From: Hyphomicrobium sp.
GTDB lineage: Bacteria > Pseudomonadota > Alphaproteobacteria > Rhizobiales > Hyphomicrobiaceae
Length of the DNA: 64,000 nt
Assembly (NCBI GenBank): GCA_019751875.1
Contig: JAIEMV010000014.1
Span: forward strand, 29,954-93,953
Direction of reading: 5' to 3'
Part shown: positions 36,551-46,919 of the stretch, piece by piece
Position numbering within the stretch: position 1 is the first letter of the stretch
Layout: every line of letters begins with the position of its first letter
Notes under the pieces: model-generated
Seen by the model: the letters and a program-made list of their open reading frames with translations, nothing else
The model's database searches: none
Told to the model about the DNA's origin: nothing
Translations under genes and position numbers: made by a program

Positions 36551-38086
36551 TCAGGCTGCGTGATCGCGCAGCCGAGCAAGTGCCTCCTCACGACCCAGCA
36601 CAGCCATCACGTCGAATACCGGTGGAGAGACCGTGCGCCCTGTCAATGCCGCTCGCAATGGTTGCGCCACTTTTCCGAGTTTCGCCCCCGTGGCCTCCGC
36701 ATGATTGCGTACGGCGTTTTCCAGATCGCTGGCCGTCCAGTGGGACGACGCTTCGAGCTGAGGCAGCAGCCCGCCGATGAGCGCCTTAGCCTCGGCATCG
36801 ATCAGCTTTGCCGCCTTTTCATCCAAAGCCAGCGGCCGCTCTGCGACAAGATAAAGCGCTCCTGAAATCAGTTCGGCCAGCGTCTTCGCTCGCTCCTTCA
36901 GCGACGGGATTGCCGCAGCAAACCGGTCCCAGCCCTTGGCCTCGAATCGGGCGGCAAGATCAGCACCCGACTTCACGCCGGGCAGAACCGCAGCCACTTC
37001 GCGGGCAAGCGCCATGTCGGAACGGAGCGGCGCCTTCGGATCGACCGGCAGAGCCGCCAAGGCGGCAAAGTCGAGATGAGGCATCATCTGCCGGGTGCGG
37101 CGGACCAGTTCGTCCGTCCCGGATTGCCGGATGTAATGCGCATTGAGATCGTCAAGCTTCTTGAAGTCGAACCGCGACGCGCTCTTGTTGATGTCGTCGA
37201 TGTCGAACCACTCAACGAGCTGTTCGGTCGACATGATCTCGTCGTCGCCGTGGCTCCAGCCGAGCCGCACGAGATAATTGCGCAGGGCAACAGGCAAATA
37301 CCCCATCGAGCGGTAGTCCTCGACACCCTGCGCGCCGTGCCGCTTCGACAGCTTGGCTCCATCCGCGCCATGGATCAGCGGGACATGCGTCCAGACGGGA
37401 ACGCGCCAGCCCATGGCGTTGTAGATCTGCGTCTGCCGGGCCGCATTCGTCAGATGATCGACACCGCGAACCACATGCGTGATGCCCATGTCATGGTCAT
37501 CCACGACGACAGCAAGATTGTACGTCGGGTTTCCGTCCGATCTCAGAATGATGAGATCGTCGAGGTCCTTGTTGGCGAAGGTGACGCGTCCCTGGCAACG
37601 GTCGTCGACGATCGTTTCGCCCTCACGTGGCGCTTTCAGCCGGATCGTGTACGGCGCGCCGGCCGGCGCCTCCGCCGGATCACGGTCGCGCCAGGGCGAG
37701 CGGATCGTGAGCGGACGCTTCTCGGCTTCCGCTGCCTTGCGCATCTCGTCGAGTTCGGCGGCCGTGAGATAGCACCGGTAGGCGTTGCCTGAGGCGAGCA
37801 GGTGCTGCGCCACTTCGCGGTGCCGTGGTGCCTGATCGAATTGCGAGACCGGCTCGCCGTCCCAATCGAGTTCCAGCCACGTCAAGCCATCGAGAATAGC
37901 GGCGACAGCGGCCGGGTTGTTGCGCTCCCGGTCGGTGTCTTCGATGCGCAAGAGAAACCGGCCGCCTCGTCCCTTGGCGTAAAGCCAATTGAAAAGAGCG
38001 GTGCGGGCGCCGCCAATGTGCAGGTAGCCGGTGGGGGAGGGCGCAAACCGGACAACGGGTTTGCCGCTCTCAGTCGTTGTGCTCAT
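36551..38086 (-). CDS. gltX: Glutamate-tRNA ligase
   Basis: The 511-residue class I synthetase charges tRNA-Glu, and in organisms without glutaminyl-tRNA synthetase also tRNA-Gln. It has the HIGH-type motif [15 protein letters not shown] (HIGG), the KMSKS-equivalent [11 protein letters not shown], and the C-terminal anticodon-binding domain. All motifs and length are standard. It is divergent from comEC with 75 bases between the starts. Confidence 0.97.
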   Translation of the reverse strand: MSTTTESGKPVVRFAPSPTGYLHIGGARTALFNWLYAKGRGGRFLLRIEDTDRERNNPAAVAAILDGLTWLELDWDGEPVSQFDQAPRHREVAQHLLASGNAYRCYLTAAELDEMRKAAEAEKRPLTIRSPWRDRDPAEAPAGAPYTIRLKAPREGETIVDDRCQGRVTFANKDLDDLIILRSDGNPTYNLAVVVDDHDMGITHVVRGVDHLTNAARQTQIYNAMGWRVPVWTHVPLIHGADGAKLSKRHGAQGVEDYRSMGYLPVALRNYLVRLGWSHGDDEIMSTEQLVEWFDIDDINKSASRFDFKKLDDLNAHYIRQSGTDELVRRTRQMMPHLDFAALAALPVDPKAPLRSDMALAREVAAVLPGVKSGADLAARFEAKGWDRFAAAIPSLKERAKTLAELISGALYLVAERPLALDEKAAKLIDAEAKALIGGLLPQLEASSHWTASDLENAVRNHAEATGAKLGKVAQPLRAALTGRTVSPPVFDVMAVLGREEALARLRDHAA

Positions 38087-38161
38087 GAGCGTCTTCGTTT
38101 GATCAGGATCTGTGGGATGATGCCCCCCTGTAGCACACGCATTGCAGACGGTTAAAGGGCG

Positions 38162-40522
38162 ATGTCGGGGGGCGGCAACGAGGCCCTGGGGACCACCCAG
38201 GAGGTAAATTCAGCGGCGGGCGGCGATCTCGCCCCCCGCGCGCGCCGGCACGGCCCGCTGCGACGGTGGCTTAGCGCGCACCTCGCCTTAGCGGCAGCCC
38301 TTGCCGATCAAATCGCACAGGAGCGCCCCCGCCTCGTCAATTGGCTCCCGGTCCTCTTCGGCCTCGGCATCTGGGGATACTTCGCGCTGGGGGTCGAGCC
38401 CTCCCGCGCCGCAGCCGTGCTTCCTCTGATCTCCGGTCTCGTGCTTGCCCGTCTGACGCCGGTAGAAAGCCACCGGCATCTGTTTGCGATGGCGCTCGTC
38501 GTGGCCGGGGCAGGGTTTGCCGTCGCCAAAGTGCGCACCGAAAGCGTGGCCGCCCCAGTGCTCGAGCGCCCGCTGCGCGCCGTCCAGATCACCGGGATCC
38601 TCGAGCAGCGCGAACCGCACGCCAAGCGTGGCGAACGGCTGACACTCAGGGTGGTGTCGATTGTCGACGTGGAACCGGAGCACATGCCGCAGCGCGCGCG
38701 CATCCGCGTCATGTCGCCGGCAGGCGACATCAAGCCAGGCGACACGCTGCAACTGACCGCGTCCCTGTCTGCGCCCTCCGCGCCCGCACTTCCCGGCGGT
38801 CACGACTTCGCACGCGCCGCCTATTATGAGCGCATCGGCGCCGTCGGTTACGCATTGAAACCACCGCAGAAGGTGATGCTCTCAGACCTGCCCGAACCCA
38901 ATCTGGCACTTCGCATCCAAGCCACGGTCCAGGATCTGCGTCAGGACATCGGACGACGCATCCAGGCGGCGCTACCCGGAGAACGCGGTGCCATGGCCGC
39001 AGCCCTCATCACCGGTGAACGCGGCGGTATCACACAGGAAACCACTGACGCCTATCGCGACAGCGGCCTCGTCCACATTCTCTCAATTTCCGGTCTCCAC
39101 ATGGCCATCATGGCCGGTGCCGTCTTTGCACTTCTGCGCTTTGCACTGGCGACAATCCCGGCGCTGGCACTCACGCAGCCGATCAAGAAATGGGCCGCCG
39201 CCGGAGGCGCCGTCGGCGCGATCCTCTACTATGCGATTTCCGGCGGCTCCGCGGCGACACTGCGTTCGGCCATCATGATGGTCGTAATGTTTCTCGCCAT
39301 CATGCTGGGCCGACCGGCCATCGCCATGCGCAACGTCGCCATCGCCGCGCTTCTCATCCTCATCGTCTATCCCGAGAGCCTTCTCGATGTCGGATTTCAG
39401 ATGTCATTCGCCGCCGTTGCGGCCCTGGTTGCTGCTTACGAAGCAATACGCGGACATTTCGATCGCAGCGGCATGACGCCAGGACCGGTCACACGTACGA
39501 GTCTATTCCTCGGTGGCATTCTTTTTTCGACATTGATCGCCGGTTTCGCGGTGACGCCGTTGTCCGTTTATCACTTCCACGCCATGCAGCATTACGCGCC
39601 GCTCGCCAATCTGATCGCTGTCCCAGTGTGCAATCTCCTCGTCATGCCGGCAGCGCTGGCAACCCTCGTTGCCTTGCCCTTCGGCCTCGAGGCCGCTCCG
39701 CTTTGGCTGATGGGCATCGGCATCGATATGATGGGATGGACGGCGCGTTTCGTGGCCGCGCTTCCGGGTGCTGTGACCCACGTGGCGCAGGTCCCCGACC
39801 TTGCGTTCGCGTCCGCACTGACGGGCGGGCTCTGGCTCGTGTTGTGGCAAAAGCGCTGGCGGCTCGCCGGGGTCCCGCTGATCCTCGCTGGCCTTGCACT
39901 TGCCTCTTCAACCGAACGGCCCGATGTGCTGATCGGGCGCGAGGGTGCTCTGGTCGCGGTGCGCGGCCGGGATGGGCTGCTTGCGGCGCACGCCGAAAGG
40001 CCCTCAACGTTTGAGCTGAAGCGCTGGCTCGAACACGATGGCGACGCGCGCGATCCCAAGGAGGTGCGCAAGGAGCGTGCGTTCCGTTGCGATGCGCTGG
40101 GCTGCGTGTCTCAGACCGGTGATGGGGTGATCGCCATTTCGCGCCATCCCGGAGGCGCCGCCGACGATTGTAAACGGGCTCGCGTGCTCGTCGTGACGGG
40201 GACGCGCCCGCCACTGTGTAGCGGTCCGGCCCATATCATGGATCGAGCGAGCTTGAGAGCGTCGGGATCGGTCGCACTGTACCGCACGCCCGAAGGCGGC
40301 TTCAGGAGCGAAAGCGTAGCGGACGTGCGTGGTTCACGGCCCTGGTCGATGCCGCCCGTGCAACGGCGTCCGCGCGAACCATCGACGCCGCGCTTGGCAC
40401 CGGACCGGCCAGTTCCGGAAAACAGCTTCAATATCAGCCGCTCCGCAGCGCCACGCGCCGTAGCCGACGCATTCGATGGTCCTGCAGACCTGCGTCCGGA
40501 AATCGAAGACGAGGAGCCGTAA
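38162..40522 (+). CDS. comEC: ComEC/Rec2-family DNA-uptake channel protein
   Basis: The 786-residue membrane protein has a DUF4131-type N-terminal region with several spans, the ComEC signature [36 protein letters not shown], and about seven further spans ([14 protein letters not shown] is the conserved channel loop). The C-terminal part (about 560-786) lacks the full metallo-beta-lactamase motif set and is Pro/Arg-rich at the end. ComEC imports single-stranded DNA in transformation. The gltX-comEC-lexA arrangement is usual in alphaproteobacteria. No other competence genes are in the window. Confidence 0.92.
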   Translation: MSGGGNEALGTTQEVNSAAGGDLAPRARRHGPLRRWLSAHLALAAALADQIAQERPRLVNWLPVLFGLGIWGYFALGVEPSRAAAVLPLISGLVLARLTPVESHRHLFAMALVVAGAGFAVAKVRTESVAAPVLERPLRAVQITGILEQREPHAKRGERLTLRVVSIVDVEPEHMPQRARIRVMSPAGDIKPGDTLQLTASLSAPSAPALPGGHDFARAAYYERIGAVGYALKPPQKVMLSDLPEPNLALRIQATVQDLRQDIGRRIQAALPGERGAMAAALITGERGGITQETTDAYRDSGLVHILSISGLHMAIMAGAVFALLRFALATIPALALTQPIKKWAAAGGAVGAILYYAISGGSAATLRSAIMMVVMFLAIMLGRPAIAMRNVAIAALLILIVYPESLLDVGFQMSFAAVAALVAAYEAIRGHFDRSGMTPGPVTRTSLFLGGILFSTLIAGFAVTPLSVYHFHAMQHYAPLANLIAVPVCNLLVMPAALATLVALPFGLEAAPLWLMGIGIDMMGWTARFVAALPGAVTHVAQVPDLAFASALTGGLWLVLWQKRWRLAGVPLILAGLALASSTERPDVLIGREGALVAVRGRDGLLAAHAERPSTFELKRWLEHDGDARDPKEVRKERAFRCDALGCVSQTGDGVIAISRHPGGAADDCKRARVLVVTGTRPPLCSGPAHIMDRASLRASGSVALYRTPEGGFRSESVADVRGSRPWSMPPVQRRPREPSTPRLAPDRPVPENSFNISRSAAPRAVADAFDGPADLRPEIEDEEP

Positions 40523-40528
40523 GTCCCT

Positions 40529-41239
40529 TCAGTATTTGCGGATGAGACCGACGAGCCGCCCCTGAATATCGACCTGGTCGGGACGGAAGATGCGGGTTTC
40601 GTACGTGGGGTTGGCGGCCTCGAGCGCGATCGTCGAGCCCTTCTTGCGCAGGCGCTTGAGCGTCGCCTCTTCCTTTTCGACAAGGGCTACGACGATGTCC
40701 CCGTTTTCAGCCGTATGGCAACGCCGGATAATGACCGTATCGCCGTCATAAATGCCGGCTTCGATCATGGAATCGCCCTTCACTTCGAGCGCGTAGTGCT
40801 CGCCCGACCCAAGCATATCCGGCGGACATGAAATGTCGTTGGTATGGTTCTGAATAGCGCTGATGGGCACGCCCGCAGCAATCCGGCCCATGAGCGGCAC
40901 CGATGTGGCACGCGACTCCGCGTAATAAGACGGTGGCGGTGGTTCCGCCGGTCGTTTGTCGCCCTCGATGACGCTGAACCCTCGCCGCGGAGTTTCAGGT
41001 GCGGCGGCAGGACTGGTGACTGTATTTTCCGGAAGCTTGATGACCTCGATGGCCCGCGCACGGTGCGGCAGGCGGCGGATAAAGCCCCGCTCGACCAGCG
41101 CCGTGATCAGGCGGTGAATGCCCGATTTGGACTTGAGATCCAGCGCATCACGCATCTCATCGAACGATGGTGGCACACCCTCATCCTGCATCCGGGCATG
41201 GATGAACAGCAGAAGCTCTTTTTGTTTCTGGGTCAGCAT
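40529..41239 (-). CDS. lexA: LexA repressor
   Basis: LexA represses the SOS regulon and self-cleaves with RecA filaments. The 236-residue protein has the winged-helix HTH (residues 1-65), a Pro-rich linker, the cleavage pair Ala122-Gly123 in GRIAAGVP, catalytic Ser157 in KGDSMIEAG and Lys195 in EATLKRL. The start is placed at the ATG preceded by GAAGG, giving [12 protein letters not shown]; a start at 41257 lacks a site. A perfect SOS box lies 86 bases upstream, so it is self-regulated. It converges with comEC. Confidence 0.97.
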   Translation of the reverse strand: MLTQKQKELLLFIHARMQDEGVPPSFDEMRDALDLKSKSGIHRLITALVERGFIRRLPHRARAIEVIKLPENTVTSPAAAPETPRRGFSVIEGDKRPAEPPPPSYYAESRATSVPLMGRIAAGVPISAIQNHTNDISCPPDMLGSGEHYALEVKGDSMIEAGIYDGDTVIIRRCHTAENGDIVVALVEKEEATLKRLRKKGSTIALEAANPTYETRIFRPDQVDIQGRLVGLIRKY

Positions 41240-41324
41240 GGCAGCCTTCAGGTGCATCGGTGGGGCCGCGGGTTACGCGCGGCGGGGCACACTTGCATGG
41301 ACAAATCGCGAACGTACACTAGCT

Positions 41325-41339
41325 GTTCTCGTCCCGTTC
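41325..41339 (-). promoter_or_regulatory. LexA (SOS) box
   Basis: The direct repeat GTTC (41325-41328), seven bases, GTTC (41336-41339) matches the alphaproteobacterial LexA consensus GTTC-N7-GTTC exactly. Its place upstream of lexA makes autoregulation likely. It reads on the plus strand here; LexA boxes act in either orientation. Confidence 0.85.
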
Positions 41340-41395
41340 CACAAGCCCCTGCCGGCCGCAGCAGAAATCCCGGGTGAGAACCACTGCCGCTGGCT

Positions 41396-41424
41396 GTTAA
41401 ATCGCGCGTTTCGCGCGCTATAAC
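41396..41424 (+). promoter_or_regulatory. Candidate kdsA promoter with palindromic spacer
   Basis: TATAAC (41419-41424) lies only five bases before the kdsA ATG, with GTTAAA (41396-41401) at a 17-base spacing as a possible -35 box. If used, the transcript would be leaderless, consistent with the lack of a ribosome binding site. Between the boxes is the perfect palindrome CGCGCG-TTT-CGCGCG (41403-41417), which could bind a regulator. Confidence 0.35.
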
Positions 41425-41429
41425 ACGCC

Positions 41430-42293
41430 ATGAATATGACTGACCCTCTGCGTCCCGCTCCGGTCGTAAAAGCCGGAAATGTGACCTTTGCCAATGACGC
41501 GCCGATCGCGATTCTCGCCGGGCCCTGTCAGATGGAAAGCCGCCAGCATGCGCTCGAGATGGCGTCTGCACTCAAGGAAATCGCCGGCCGGCTCGGGATC
41601 GGGCTGGTCTATAAATCCTCTTTCGACAAGGCAAACCGCACATCTCTGACGGGAAAACGTGGCATCGGCCTCGAAGCGGCGCTGCCAGTGTTCGCAGAGA
41701 TCCGCGAGAGCTTGAGCCTCCCCGTCGTGACGGACGTGCACGAAGCCGGGCAGTGCGCCCGCGTCGCGCCCGTCGTAGACGTCCTCCAGATCCCGGCGTT
41801 CTTGTGCCGCCAGACCGATCTGCTGATCGCCGCCGCCGAAACCGGCCGCATTGTGAAGATCAAGAAGGGCCAGTTCCTCGCCCCCTGGGACATGAAGAAC
41901 GCTGTCGCGAAGGTTGTCGGCAGCGGCAATCCGAACATTTTGCTCACCGAGCGCGGCGTATCCTTCGGCTACAACACGCTTGTCGCCGATATGCGCGCAC
42001 TCCCCATCATGGCCGAGACGGGTGCACCGGTGATCTTCGACGCGACGCATTCCGTGCAGCAGCCCGGCGGGCAGGGGACGAGTTCAGGCGGCGACCGCCG
42101 GTTCGTACCCGTGTTAGCGCGTGCCGCCGTCGCAGTCGGCGTGGCCGGGCTCTTCATCGAGACCCACGAAGCCCCCGATCGGGCACCCTCAGATGGTCCG
42201 AACATGGTCCCCCTCGCTGAATTCGAAGGGCTCATGCGCGAGCTGATGGACATCGACGCAGTCGTCAAAAAGCAGAAACGCGCGCGATCCTGA
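41430..42293 (+). CDS. kdsA: KDO-8-phosphate synthase
   Basis: KdsA joins phosphoenolpyruvate and arabinose-5-phosphate to make KDO-8-phosphate for lipid A. The 287-residue protein has the substrate-binding ILAGPCQMES, YKSSFDKANRTS and PAFLCRQTDL motifs and the GTSSGGDRRFVPVLARAAVA end. The AGPCQMES Cys is a metal ligand in metal-dependent KdsA. It starts at the first ATG (41430) or the second (41436). In many relatives kdsA is linked to eno; here the two are 22 kb apart. Confidence 0.96.
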   Translation: MNMTDPLRPAPVVKAGNVTFANDAPIAILAGPCQMESRQHALEMASALKEIAGRLGIGLVYKSSFDKANRTSLTGKRGIGLEAALPVFAEIRESLSLPVVTDVHEAGQCARVAPVVDVLQIPAFLCRQTDLLIAAAETGRIVKIKKGQFLAPWDMKNAVAKVVGSGNPNILLTERGVSFGYNTLVADMRALPIMAETGAPVIFDATHSVQQPGGQGTSSGGDRRFVPVLARAAVAVGVAGLFIETHEAPDRAPSDGPNMVPLAEFEGLMRELMDIDAVVKKQKRARS

Positions 42294-42388
42294 AGGACCG
42301 GTGCGCGCTTCCGTTTCACAGTCGGTTGAGGACAAAATCACAGCACCGGGCCGAACCTCCGGAGCCGCGTACGATCGTGGCCGGAACT

Positions 42389-42628
42389 CTATTCTCCGGC
42401 GAGGAAGAGAGCCGCAGTGTGGATGACGCGGGAGTATCCGTCGTTATAAGCTGCGGAAGGCGTTGCGTGATGATAGGCCGCCATCGCGCAGGAGCCGTCC
42501 GCGCAATAGATGTTTGGTTCGTGGGCAGCGGCATTAAGAGCGGCGGTGCTCGTCACAGTGACGAGAAGGCCGAAGGTATAGATACACGCGAGGGCACCGA
42601 TCGTTCTTAGGATGCTGTCGATGGTCAT
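42389..42628 (-). CDS. Small hydrophobic/exported hypothetical protein
   Basis: The 79-residue protein starts MTIDSILRTIGALACIYTFG and has one hydrophobic segment (about 8-30) that could be a signal peptide or an anchor. The remainder contains two cysteines (IYCADGSCAMAAYHH) and is Tyr/His/Ala-rich. A weak AGCAGG site precedes the ATG. No family recognised. Confidence 0.5.
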   Translation of the reverse strand: MTIDSILRTIGALACIYTFGLLVTVTSTAALNAAAHEPNIYCADGSCAMAAYHHATPSAAYNDGYSRVIHTAALFLAGE

Positions 42629-42794
42629 GGCGGGACCTGCTTGGGCGAAACGAGAGGAGGTTACGTCCAGGAACGCAGCACGAAAGAGAAGCATCGCGCC
42701 GAGCCTGCACCCGTTCACCATGCCGTAACGGAAGTTAACAGAGTCCTTAAGATTAGCGAATGGTGAACTGCATCGCGAAGCCGATGCTCGAACG

Positions 42795-42825
42795 AAAAAG
42801 CCACCGGCATCATCCGGTGGCTTTT
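42795..42825 (-). terminator. Strong bidirectional terminator after chrR
   Basis: GCCACCGG (42800-42807) and CCGGTGGC (42814-42821) form a perfect eight-base stem with loop CATCAT. The minus strand is followed by a five-T run and the plus strand by four T, so it can act both ways. It ends the rpoE-chrR transcript 32 bases after the chrR stop. Confidence 0.93.
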
Positions 42826-42856
42826 GGAAATGACGCGAGACGGAAGATCGACGCGA

Positions 42857-43489
42857 TTACAATCCCGCCAGCGGCTGTAGCAGACGGGCGAACATGCCCG
42901 TGAAGCGCGGCTTCTCATCCGAGGCGGCGAGGCAGATGCAGCCGAGCTTCTCGTCAGCGATCGGCCGGTGCTCCACGTCGTCACCCATGTCGGCAACATC
43001 ACCCTTGCGGTACGTGCCGAACTCGTCCGAATAGGCCCCATCGAGAATGAGCGTCAGTTCCGTACCGCCATGGCCATGCTCTGGCAGACGTGTGCCCGGC
43101 GAAACTTTCAGAAGACGAAGGTCTCCCTTAGCATCGGCTGACAACGGAATTGGGCAGTGCCAGACGCCAGGAGCGGCCCGGCGCCACGGCACATCGTCGA
43201 AGCGACCATCCAGTGCCGCTTTCAAAGCTGACGGCATCTCAGGCGATTCGATTTTGGCCAACGTCGCCTCCCCGGCGCGCATGGCGACGACCGGCGCATC
43301 GCGGGTCACTGGCTCTGGCTTCAGGCTCTCGAACAGAGCCTCACCGATGAGTGCATGCTTCTTGAGCTCTGCGCGGCAGCGAGGGCAGACGGACAGATGC
43401 GATGACACGACAGCAGCGAGCGCTTCCGGCTGGCTACCCGCGGCGCAGCTCATGAGGGTCGAATCATCGAGATGGTGGTTGATCTTCAT
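42857..43489 (-). CDS. chrR: ChrR-type zinc anti-sigma factor
   Basis: ChrR holds the ECF factor RpoE inactive until singlet oxygen or other oxidants release it. The 210-residue protein has the zinc-binding anti-sigma domain with His and HLSVCPRCR (Cys-x-x-Cys), then a cupin domain with LPEHGHGGTELTLILDGAYSDE in residues about 115-190. It follows rpoE by four bases. The His/Cys zinc ligands and the cupin His residues are present, so it should be functional. Confidence 0.93.
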   Translation of the reverse strand: MKINHHLDDSTLMSCAAGSQPEALAAVVSSHLSVCPRCRAELKKHALIGEALFESLKPEPVTRDAPVVAMRAGEATLAKIESPEMPSALKAALDGRFDDVPWRRAAPGVWHCPIPLSADAKGDLRLLKVSPGTRLPEHGHGGTELTLILDGAYSDEFGTYRKGDVADMGDDVEHRPIADEKLGCICLAASDEKPRFTGMFARLLQPLAGL

Positions 43490-43493
43490 TGCC

Positions 43494-44093
43494 TTAACGG
43501 ATGTCCTCGACTGCTTCCTTCACCTTCTGGTACGCGAGCCTCATACGCGACTTGACGGTACCCAGCGGCAATCCCAGCCGCTCTGCAATTTCACTGTGTG
43601 ACAATCCCTCAACATACGAGAGGGTAACGACTTCGGACTGGTCCGGCGGCAAAGTTGCGAGCACGGAACGGACTTTCTCGCGGCGCTCCTTCTCCGTGAC
43701 CTCCTCCTCGGGGTCGGGCGCATCGGAGGCTTCCTCGTCCCGGTTTTCCGGTAGCGGCTGCCACGACACTTCGCGACGGAGGCGGTCAATGCGAAGATTG
43801 CGGGCGATCGTGAATATCCACGTGGTCGCGCTGCCCTTCTCATCAGAGTAGAGTTGAGCCTTGCGCCACACGATCAGCAGGGTTTCTTGTGCGAGGTCCT
43901 CAGCCGTGGTCGAGTCGGCGCCCTGGCGCATCATGTAGGATTTGACGCGCGGGCCGTAGAGTTCGAACAGCTTGCGGAATGCCTCGACATCCCGGCTTTG
44001 GGCAACTTTCTGCAGGAGGTCGGACATGGTCCTCGGTATCATGACGGGGTACGGGCGCCGAGTGGCACGCGCGTTCTCCAGGACCTGAACCAT
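43494..44093 (-). CDS. rpoE: ECF sigma factor RpoE (ChrR-partnered)
   Basis: The 199-residue ECF sigma factor has region 2 (LFELYGPRVKSYMMRQG, ATTWIFTIARNLRIDRLRRE) and region 4 (LPPDQSEVVTLSYVEGLSHSEIAERLGLPLGTVKSRMRLAYQK). Pairing with a ChrR cupin anti-sigma marks the ECF11 group that controls the singlet-oxygen response. The start at 44093 follows GAGG and lies just after a matching RpoE promoter; internal ATGs at 44042 and 44027 are possible. It is transcribed with chrR. Confidence 0.93.
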   Translation of the reverse strand: MVQVLENARATRRPYPVMIPRTMSDLLQKVAQSRDVEAFRKLFELYGPRVKSYMMRQGADSTTAEDLAQETLLIVWRKAQLYSDEKGSATTWIFTIARNLRIDRLRREVSWQPLPENRDEEASDAPDPEEEVTEKERREKVRSVLATLPPDQSEVVTLSYVEGLSHSEIAERLGLPLGTVKSRMRLAYQKVKEAVEDIR

Positions 44094-44117
44094 AGCTTAA
44101 CCTCGCTTGCGATGCCA

Positions 44118-44147
44118 AACTTACGGGCGGGTCGAGGTTCCGGATCA
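44118..44147 (-). promoter_or_regulatory. RpoE-type promoter driving rpoE-chrR
   Basis: On the minus strand TGATCC (44147-44142) is followed by 18 bases and TAAGTT (44123-44118). This fits the RpoE/ChrR promoter TGATCC-N18-TAAGA known from Rhodobacter sphaeroides, with one or two changes in the -10 element. The transcript would start about 17 bases before the rpoE start, just before its GAGG site. It implies autoregulation. Confidence 0.75.
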
Positions 44148-44170
44148 GGTCCGACCTTCGAGGGAGACGC

Positions 44171-46000
44171 ATGCAGGACGTACAACTGAGCTCGATTGCG
44201 GTGTTGCTTGCGGCCGTCGCCATTGCAGCCCCCCTCGCGCGAACCCTCGGAATTGGCACGGTTCTGGGCTATCTGGCGGCCGGCGCCGTGGTTGGACCCT
44301 TTGGCCTGGGCGGGCTCTTCTCGACCGGCCAAGCCAAAGAAATTCTGCATCTCGCCGAATTCGGCGTTGTCTTGCTCCTGTTTCTGATCGGGCTGGAATT
44401 GCGACCGCGGCGGCTCTGGTCGATGCGCGGTGCGATCTTCGGCTTGGGTGGCGCGCAGGTGGTGATCAGCGCTCTGCTGCTGGCGGCGCTTGCGATGGCC
44501 TTGGCGTTGCCTTGGAAGAGCGCCTTGTTCATGGGTCTTGCTCTTGCCCTATCGTCAACCGCCTTTGCGCTGCAGGTGATGGAAGAGAACGGGGAACTGA
44601 CGACGAAGCATGGCCGGCTCGGTTTTGCGGTGCTTCTTTTCCAGGATCTGGCGGCCATTCCGCTGATCGCACTTGCGCCACTGTTCGCTGTCGCCTTCGT
44701 CGCTGATGCGCCGCCGATAGATTTTTTTGCAGCCGTCAAGACGATCGGCGTCATCGTTGCTGTGGCTTGCATCGGATGGCTGACCTTGGATGTCTTCGTT
44801 CGTCTGGTCGCGATGACGCGCGTCCGCGAAGCCATGACCGCGGCGGCACTGCTGACGGTCGTCACCGCCGCCGCAATCATGCAGTGGGCCGGCGTGTCAG
44901 CGTCGCTCGGCGCTTTTATCGCCGGCGCGCTCTTGGCCGAGAGTTCGTATCGACATCAGCTCGAAGCCGATATTCAGCCGTTCGAAGGCTTGCTGCTCGG
45001 CCTCTTCTTCACCGCCATCGGCATGTCGCTCGACCTCGACCTGCTCGTCGCGAAGTGGAAAGAAGTTTTGCTGTTCGCGGCGATCCTGGTCGCTGTGAAA
45101 ACGATCGTGCTCTACGGCCTCGGCCGTTGGCAGGGGTTGAACGGTCGCGGTGCGCGACGCCTTGGGCTGTCGCTGAGCCAGGGCGGCGAGTTCGCATTCG
45201 TCTTGTTTGCAGCCGGCTTCAGTGCAGGTGTGCTGACGCGGGACACGCAATCGCTGCTCGTCCTCGTCGTCACCGTCTCGATGGCGGCAACTCCCCTACT
45301 CCTGCTGCTCGACGGCCGGCTAGCAGGCAAGGCCACTCCCGCGCAGCCCTATGACACGCTCCCTGAAAACACCGGCCACGTCGTCATCGCCGGCTTCGGC
45401 CGATACGGTCAGATCGTCGCCCGCGTCCTGCGCGCGCGCAAAATTCCATTCACCGCGCTCGATATCAGCGCCGAGCAGGTCGAACTTGTCAAACGCTTCG
45501 GCTCCGAGGCCTTTTTCGGCGACGTCAGCCGCCCCGACATTCTCGAAGCGGCAAAGATCGGCGACGCCCGCGCGTTCGTCCTCGCCATCGACGATGTGGA
45601 GGCCTCCCTGCGAACGGCGGAGTTCGTGACGTCGCGCTGGCCGAACGTACCGATCTATGCCCGCGCGAGAAATCGGAACCACGCCCACCGCTATCTCGAC
45701 CTCGGCGTCACGCTGATCCAGCGCGAGACGTTCCTGTCAGCGCTCGAAACGACCAAGCAGCTGCTGAAGGGGCTCGGCTACTCCGAACGCGAAACCGAAC
45801 GCACCGTCCAAACTTTCCGCGCCCACGACGAACGCCGCCTCGCGGAGGACTACAAGCACTATACCGACATGGAAAAGATGCAGGCCAAAGCCCGCTCCGA
45901 TGCGGCCACACTCGAAAACCTGTTTGAAGAAGATGCGAAAGAAACCGCGGCCGCTAACGCGGCAGCGAAAGCAAGCGAACGCGCGCGCGCCGCGGAGTAA
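44171..46000 (+). CDS. Kef-type cation:proton antiporter with RCK domain
   Basis: The 609-residue protein joins about 12-13 membrane spans (1-385) to a TrkA-N domain (about 395-515) that starts [18 protein letters not shown], and ends with a charged Ala/Glu-rich tail. [19 protein letters not shown] and the early [21 protein letters not shown] are marks of the monovalent cation:proton antiporter-2 family. KefB/KefC relatives export potassium under electrophile stress, and the adjacent oxidant-responsive rpoE-chrR unit fits a stress role, but no KefF/KefG partner is present. It is divergent from rpoE. Confidence 0.9.
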   Translation: MQDVQLSSIAVLLAAVAIAAPLARTLGIGTVLGYLAAGAVVGPFGLGGLFSTGQAKEILHLAEFGVVLLLFLIGLELRPRRLWSMRGAIFGLGGAQVVISALLLAALAMALALPWKSALFMGLALALSSTAFALQVMEENGELTTKHGRLGFAVLLFQDLAAIPLIALAPLFAVAFVADAPPIDFFAAVKTIGVIVAVACIGWLTLDVFVRLVAMTRVREAMTAAALLTVVTAAAIMQWAGVSASLGAFIAGALLAESSYRHQLEADIQPFEGLLLGLFFTAIGMSLDLDLLVAKWKEVLLFAAILVAVKTIVLYGLGRWQGLNGRGARRLGLSLSQGGEFAFVLFAAGFSAGVLTRDTQSLLVLVVTVSMAATPLLLLLDGRLAGKATPAQPYDTLPENTGHVVIAGFGRYGQIVARVLRARKIPFTALDISAEQVELVKRFGSEAFFGDVSRPDILEAAKIGDARAFVLAIDDVEASLRTAEFVTSRWPNVPIYARARNRNHAHRYLDLGVTLIQRETFLSALETTKQLLKGLGYSERETERTVQTFRAHDERRLAEDYKHYTDMEKMQAKARSDAATLENLFEEDAKETAAANAAAKASERARAAE

Positions 46001-46191
46001 TCGCGTCACGATGCTTTCGGGCAGCACGACCCCTTATGGCAAAATCGTGGCGAAACGTCCGCGTCGTCAGAGCTTTAATTCTTTTTCATCTCCGATCCGA
46101 TGATCTCGCGCGGCGCGTTGGAAGCCTCGTGTTCAGGCACACCCCACACCCGCCAGCGGATTGGGGGAAAAGCAAACATGAGGTTCCGCAT

Positions 46192-46662
46192 ATGAAGTTC
46201 GCAAAGCTTATCGCCGCCGCAGCCGTGCTCACCCTGTCGGCCGCATCGGCCAACGCCGCCAACATCGTCGAGACGGCCAAGAGCGCCGGTCAGTTCAACA
46301 CGCTGCTGACGGCTGCCAAGGCTGCCGGTCTCGTGCCGGCGTTGAAGAGCAAGGGTCCGCTGACGGTGTTCGCGCCGACGGATGCCGCCTTCGCCAAGCT
46401 GCCGAAGGGCACGGTCGCGTCACTCCTCAAGCCTGAGAACAAGCACAAGCTCGCCGCCGTCCTGAAGTATCATGTCGTGGCCGGTGAAATCGAAGCTGCC
46501 GACATCAAGCCCGGCCGCTCGCACGTCAAAACGCTGAACGGCAAGTCGGTAACGGTGAAGAAGCATGGCGGTGTGACGGTCAACGGCGCCCGCGTGGTGG
46601 CAGCCGACGTGAACGCGTCCAACGGCGTCATTCACGTTATAAATCGCGTTCTCATACCATAA
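46192..46662 (+). CDS. Exported fasciclin (FAS1) domain protein
   Basis: The 156-residue protein has a signal peptide (cleavage near ASANAAN) and one FAS1 domain: [50 protein letters not shown] and the ending [16 protein letters not shown]1 proteins mediate adhesion or cell-surface interactions. GAGG lies just before the ATG. The length is that of a single-domain bacterial member. Confidence 0.95.
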   Translation: MKFAKLIAAAAVLTLSAASANAANIVETAKSAGQFNTLLTAAKAAGLVPALKSKGPLTVFAPTDAAFAKLPKGTVASLLKPENKHKLAAVLKYHVVAGEIEAADIKPGRSHVKTLNGKSVTVKKHGGVTVNGARVVAADVNASNGVIHVINRVLIP

Positions 46663-46699
46663 TGACGCGGGGGGTGGTCCACGAGGGGCCGGCACCCGT

Positions 46700-46809
46700 T
46701 ATACTGCGACTGCGGGGTTGATCCGGCAGGGATCAATTTCGCAATCTTACGAAGAGAAGCCAAATCTTCAGCAAGATGGGGGCGCTCTGGGAAACCAGGG
46801 CGCCCTTTT
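46700..46809 (+). ncRNA. Candidate small RNA or 3' fragment
   Basis: After the fasciclin gene, TATACT (46700-46705) resembles a -10 box, although no good -35 box is visible. Downstream is a perfect inverted repeat TTGATCC-GGCAG-GGATCAA (46718-46736) and then an intrinsic terminator ending near 46809. The interval has no convincing reading frame. It could be a transcript of about 100 nucleotides, or simply the fasciclin 3' UTR. Confidence 0.3.
46779..46809 (+). terminator. Rho-independent terminator after the fasciclin gene
   Basis: GGGCGC and CTGG (46780-46790) pair with CCAG and GCGCCC (46795-46805) around a GAAA loop; a TTTT run follows at about 46806. A good intrinsic terminator on the plus strand, between the fasciclin and tkt genes. 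Confidence 0.9.
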
Positions 46810-46919
46810 GCACCTAATGCTGGGGTCAGTGCGGTAGACGCGCCCGCCTGCCGCCGCTAAACCTGCCCCCGCCGGGGGAAAAGATGTCCTCCGGACGAGG
46901 ACTAAGGGGCTCAGGGCAA

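Noticed and set aside
46718..46736. FNR/FixK box
   Set aside because: TTGAT and ATCAA arms are nine bases apart instead of four, so it does not match the FNR consensus.
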